Below, in pieces: positions 59,547 through 64,000 of a stretch of DNA of 64,000 bases. Numbering within the stretch: the stretch's first letter is position 1; the number at the start of each line of letters is the position of its first letter. The translations under genes and the position numbers were made by a program. Origin of the DNA: Ailanthus altissimus. Lineage: Eukaryota; Streptophyta; Magnoliopsida; Sapindales; Simaroubaceae. Under the pieces are notes generated by a model that was not told where the DNA came from, did no database searches, and saw only the letters and a program-made list of their open reading frames with translations. The DNA lies in contig OX327697.1 in assembly GCA_946807835.1 (NCBI GenBank), positions 13,774,001 through 13,838,000 on the forward strand, read 5' to 3'.

Positions 59547-60054
59547 CTTTTCTTTTGTCTTGTCAAGATCAAATGGCTTCAAATAACCCACTAGTTCGTA
59601 TCCTTGATGCGCACCAACTCAAAGGTGCAGAAAATTATGCTGGCTGGCTTATGAATCTTAGAATAGTTATGGATTCTGAAAAGCTTAGATATATAATTGA
59701 TCAACGCTTGGCCTGAACCATTTTTTGATGATGCTTCTTCAGAAGAAAAGGACACATATAAAAAATGGTTAGATGAAAATTTGAAAGTCAAATCATACAT
59801 ATTTTATTTTTTCTTGTCAAGATCAAATGGCTTCAAACAACCCACTAGTTCGTATCCTTGATGCGCACTAACTTAAAGGTGCAGAAAATTATGCTGACTG
59901 GCTTATGAATCTCAGAATAGTTATGGATTCTGAAAAGTTTAGATATATAATTGATCAACGCTTGGCCCAAGCCATTTTTTTATGATGCTTCTTCAGAAGA
60001 AAAGGACACATATAAAAAATGGTTAGATGAAAAATTGAAAGTCAAATCATACAT
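59547..60054 (+). repeat. Tandem duplication of the copia gag 5' end, period 254 bp
   Basis: The block from CTTGTCAAGATCAAATGGCT (ATG at 59573) to GTCAAATCATACAT (59800) is repeated with the second ATG at 59827 and the same end at 60054. The copies differ at only a handful of positions, so the duplication postdates most other damage here. Confidence 0.85.
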
Positions 60055-60957
60055 CCTCGACTCAATGTCTATGAAGCTCCAAAGAGAGCATGTCCACATA
60101 AACAATGCTGGGAGTATAATGCTCCACCTGAAAGAGTTATTTGGTGACTAGCCTCAAGTTGAAATATACAGGGTTGCCAAATTTCTCTTTCAATCTAGAC
60201 TACCCGAGGGCAGTCCAATAAGTTCCCATATCCTCAAGATCATATCGCATATTGAGAGGTTAGAAACCATGGATATCTCACTGAGCAATACATTGGGGAA
60301 CAGTTTGATTCTCTAGTCACTTTCAGGGTCATTTGCATAGTTCATTATGAACTTCAACATGCAAAGATTAACCCCTACTTATGCTGATCTGCATAATATA
60401 CTGAAAATAGATCAGTAAGTTATGAACAAATGGGGCACGACTCTTTATATTCAGGGTGCTTCATATTCTTTCCTAAAGAATTCTAGGAAGATCAAAGAGA
60501 AGAATAACAAGAAAGTAAAGTATGCACCCAAAATGGGTCCTCAAAAGCAATACATGTCTAAGCCCTAACATAAGAACAAAGCAAAAGGAAAATATTTCCA
60601 TTGCAGCGAGGATCGGCATTGGAAGCGAAACTGCCCAAAATACCTTGCCACGATTAAGAAGACCCCCTCAGGTATGCACTTGCCTATCATTGACATTTCT
60701 TTAGCATTTGATGCTAATACTGGCCGGGTATTAGATACTACTTGTCATTCTCATATTTGCAATATGTTACAGGGTCTGAAGGAAGTTAGACTATTACAGC
60801 CTGGAGAAGTATAGTCTCGTGTTGAAAATAGAGATTTCCTATAAGTTGAGGCTATTGGACGTTTTAATTTACTTCTTCTATGTAATAATTTTTTTATATT
60901 AAATAGTTGTTATTATGTGCCAAACATTATCTGAAAAATTATTTCCATTCATATATT
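59573..60957 (+). pseudogene. Ty1/copia gag and protease start, truncated
   Basis: It has the same family as 43204-45395. The N-terminus NNPLVRILDAHQLKGAENYA occurs twice because of the tandem duplication. It is followed by DTYKKWLDEKLKVKSYILDS, HLKELFGD, a basic linker, and a zinc knuckle near 60595-60640 (FHCSEDRHWKRNC, first Cys changed to Tyr). A protease remnant near 60700-60745 reads AFDANTGRVLDT. The sequence ends at about 60957 where the minus-strand gypsy LTR begins. Integrase, RT and RNase H are absent. Confidence 0.75.
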
Positions 60958-62290
60958 CATAGCACTGTAAATCTGAGGGTATCAATGGCCTTTGAAAACT
61001 AATTTAATAACTTTAAAAACTGTTTCTCAAACTGAACATATAAATGCATAATTATAATAGTATACAAAAGCTGTAGATCATACTTATGCATTTATGATCA
61101 CATAAAACATAAAATTCAAATATGCTGAAACATATTAAACGAAAGATAAACAATTACAGACTTTCACTCACCAAACACTCCAAACTCAATTCTTCTCCGA
61201 TTTTTTTTTTTTTTACCGCTCTCGGTTTCCTTCACTTACATGCTACAATTGACATTTAAAACTTTTACTAATGCTAAAATTACACCTAAACTAGTAAGCA
61301 CCCTAATTAGCGTACAATGCCCGGTTCGACTCCATTTTTCATTTTTCATTTCATAGTCATTCAATCTAGTTTAGTTCACTAACTGAAGCCATAAAATTGC
61401 TTAACACTATAATAATTCAGTTAGACATAATCGCCCTTCATCTTACCAAGAATGGATAATTATTTCCCCTTTACTTCATTTTTGATTTTTCATCATCCAT
61501 ATACATCCAATTAACACAAAGAATCATTCATACACAATAATTGAACCAAAACACCACTCAAATCCTAAAATCCCTAAAGTGGCCGAAATCACCCTTTTTA
61601 CCCAATAAATTTCTTTTCTCAATTTCTTATTTTAATGGCATTCAATTCATGCCAATTTGATTCTAATTCCCTAATAACATTCAATTAGAATAAGTTTTAC
61701 ATAATTCAAATAACACTTCTCAAATTAGGGTTTCTTATTGCCTTTCATTGGGATCTCACTAGTGAAAGCTTCAATTGTTCTTAGGAACTTGTATTTGGCT
61801 TGATTTTAACTTGATAATGGATGAAAAGTCATTAAAAAGTCTTGAAATTCCACTGTTGAAGCTTCCCCTCTATTGGTCGAATTTCTCCACCTTAGCTCTA
61901 AAATGTTTTGCTTTTCATTTCAATCAAAATTTCTAAACACTTCTTCCTTTTATAGTACTCTTCTAAAAGTCCAATTTGCCTCTCAATTAACTCTAAATTT
62001 CAAAAATTCCATTAGTTAGAAATGAAAGTATTTAATTGGTTCCTTTCTAACTATTTAATTAGGCAAGTCAAAGGAACTAAACTAGGTTTCTAACTTGGCA
62101 ATCCATTAACTTGTCTCTAATTGGTCCATTTTCTAACACATGGATTGTATTTCTTAACAAAAGCTTGTTCCATGTATAACACTTATTTAGAGATCCATGT
62201 GTTGAATTAAAATTTCCTTTTCCAAGTTAATAGAAAAAAATTTCAAAAATATTTCATGACCGTTCGACTTTCAAATGGACTGTGAAATTA
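60958..62290 (-). mobile_element. Ty3/gypsy LTR fragment, sense minus
   Basis: This is the reverse-complement counterpart of 1 to about 1462. At the left it begins AGCACTGTAAATCTGAGGG, matching the complement of 1442-1462, so its U5-side half is missing. At the right it reaches a block matching window positions 10-60. The neighbouring polymerase relic is fused directly onto it, so its U3 start has probably been altered by a deletion. Confidence 0.7.
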
Positions 62291-62299
62291 CCAATTTAG

Positions 62300-64000
62300 G
62301 TATAATACCTCTCACACGCAAGTTAGGCATCTAGAGACAGATTTAGCTATATCTTTTTTCATACCCTTCCACTAGTAGTGCTATTTTAGGGTACGATACA
62401 TTTTTGTGCTCCCTGGATACATAGCATATGCAGAAGAATGAGCCTATTTCATAATCTCTTTTCTTAACTCATTCACATCCGGTACATATAATCTCCGACC
62501 TAAGGTTACTATACCATCCTCGGTCATTGAAAAGTCCTTTCGTTGCCTAGACTCAATTTCACCCTTCAATTTAACTACATGTGGATCTTGAGTTTTGATT
62601 CTCTGATTTGATCAACTAGTACCGGGCAGACCTGAATTGTGATTAATGGTGCTTCCATATCTGATAACTTTAATCTCATACCTAAAGACCTTAATTCTAT
62701 TAGCATTGACAGATATGCAACCTTTAGGTGAGCTACTGAGCTAATAGGCTTCCTGCTAAGAGCATCTGCTATTACATAAACTTTTTCAGGATGGTACTAA
62801 ATTGTTCACTCATAATCATTGATAAGCTCAAACCATCTTCTCTACCTCACATTTAGTTCTTTCTGGGTGAATAAATAATGTAGGCTTTTATGGTATATAA
62901 ACTTTTACAAGGAACCCCATACAAGAAATACCTTCAAATTCTTAGGGTAAAAACTATCATTGCCAGTTTTAAGTCATGTGTGGGATAATTCTGCTCATGC
63001 TTCTTCAATTGTCTGAAAGCATAGGCTATTACCTTCTCCTTTTGCATCTGCACACAACCTAAACCTTGCTTGGAAGCATTACAATATATTGCAAATCCGT
63101 TATTCCCTGATGAAAGTGTAAGCATTGGGGTTGAGGTTAACCTTCTCTTCAACTCATCAAAACTCTACTGGCACGCCTAAAAAAAAAAACTTCTCTTCTT
63201 TTTAGGTCAGCTTAGTCAGAGGAGCGACTATCTTTGAAAATGCCTCTACAAACTTCTTATAGTACCCAGCCAAACCCAAGAAACTGCAAACCTACGTCAC
63301 ATTCGTGGGTTGTCTCATTTTCACTATGGCTTCAATCTTCTGAGGATTTACGGATACTCCTTTTGCAGAGACTACATGTCCTAAAAATGTAACTATATCT
63401 AGCCAGAATTGATATTTACTGAGTTTGGCGTATAACCGATGCTCCCTTAGAGTCTGCAGAACAACCCTTAGATGTTCTGCTTATTCCTCTTTACTGCCTG
63501 AATAGATCAGTAAATCATCAATAAACACTACTACAACCTGATCCAAATAAGGCCAAAAATTCACTTCATAAGATCCATAAAGAAGGCTGGGCATTAGTTA
63601 GCCCAAAAGGCATGACTAAAAATTTATAATGCCCATATCGAGTTCTAAAGGTAGTATTGGGAACATCTTCCTCTCAAATTTTCAATTGATGATAGCCTGA
63701 CCTCAAATCTATCTTGGACAATACTTTGGCCCCTGCAGCTGATTAAACAGATCATCAATTCTCGAAAGTAGATATTAATTAAGTACTATTATTTTATTCA
63801 GCTCCCTGTAATCAATGCACAATCTTATACTTCCATATACTACTACAACCTGATCCAAATAAGGCCAAAAATTCACTTCATAAGATCCATAAAGAAGGCT
63901 GGGCATTAGTTAGCCCAAAAGGCATGACTAAAAATTTATAATGCCCATATCGAGTTCTAAAGGTAGTATTGGGAACATCTTCCTCTCAAATTTTCAATTG
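62300..64000 (-). pseudogene. Ty3/gypsy RT, RNase H and integrase N-terminus, decayed
   Basis: Minus-strand order: RT motifs CIDYRELNK near 63815, DLRSGYHQLKI near 63690, [20 protein letters not shown] near 63590-63650, and a broken catalytic loop near 63510; RNase H in the open frame 62934-63152 ([34 protein letters not shown]); then the integrase zinc-binding region near 62310-62440 (SAYAMYPGSTKMYRTLK, CLTC). The catalytic YxDD-type site is changed. The integrase core is missing, with LTR sequence following. The motif style and an LTR over 2.5 kb suggest a Tekay/Del-like chromovirus, though the chromodomain region is lost. RT continues beyond the window. Confidence 0.8.
63527..64000 (-). 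repeat. Tandem duplication inside RT, offset 312 bp, identical copies
   Basis: The 162 bp at 63527-63688 recur at 63839-64000 with no difference that I can see, and the window ends within the second copy. The duplicated segment covers the RT palm region ([13 protein letters not shown] and onwards), so on the minus strand part of RT is read twice. Confidence 0.85.

Noticed and set aside
62388..62400. TGTATCGTACCC on the minus strand as a gypsy LTR start
   Set aside because: Integrase zinc-binding coding sequence (TKMYRTLK...CLTC) continues through it to about 62317, so it is internal, not an LTR terminus.
1..64000. tRNA and other small RNA genes
   Set aside because: I could not identify any cloverleaf or box motifs by eye. 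tRNA-like strings at 17886, 46695, 5416 and 41596 are retroelement primer-binding sites, not genes.

Overview
This window is plant nuclear DNA, almost certainly from a eudicot. It is AT-rich and crowded with decayed LTR retrotransposons whose families and signals are plant-specific: Athila-type and chromovirus-type Ty3/gypsy, Ty1/copia primed by initiator Met tRNA, and plant hAT and CACTA fossils. It holds one clearly intact host gene, a six-exon PIN-family auxin efflux carrier at 51543-54243 on the + strand. I see no rRNA, no CRISPR array and no bacterial-style operon.

Layout. 1-2728: partial LTR of a Ty3/gypsy element. 2729-11160: Athila-type material in + orientation, with a truncated LTR at 3012-4005, then an LTR, primer-binding site, gag, protease, RT, RNase H and integrase at 4006-10768, all heavily mutated. 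12045-18680: a minus-strand Ty3/gypsy gag-protease relic with its own primer site and LTR, interrupted by a 2147-bp solo copia LTR with a perfect 5-bp target duplication; a diverged fragment of the same copia LTR lies to its left. 18681-19137: CACTA (DUF4216) scrap. 19358-23110: 3' end of a second Athila element. 23432-28401: a minus-strand copia element with its 3' LTR. 29215-30790: CACTA-like subterminal repeats and a 0.5-kb foldback element. 32110-32650: an AT-rich minisatellite.

32694-48826: a nested block. A minus-strand copia element with about 2.1-kb LTRs has lost its RT region, and a non-autonomous Athila (33462-43173) sits inside the remains of its 3' LTR. That Athila has both LTRs, gag, an in-frame protease-integrase fusion that lacks RT/RNase H, and a nearly open env-like ORF. 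48832-50300: hAT transposase fossil. 50301-57340: the PIN gene and its AT-rich flanks. 57345-60957: a + strand copia of the same 2.1-kb-LTR family, cut off by a minus-strand gypsy element (60958-64000) whose LTR matches the one at the left edge.

The main unexplained signal is a set of nine islands of short GC-rich dyads (consensus roughly AACGC-N4-GCGTT with CpG-decayed variants). They occur in Athila LTRs, in Athila integrase-to-env spacers and in the leaders of an unrelated copia family. No frame inside them looks coding. I found no convincing undescribed gene system; the novelty here is structural. Family names rest on recognising protein motifs by eye, and most element boundaries are approximate.
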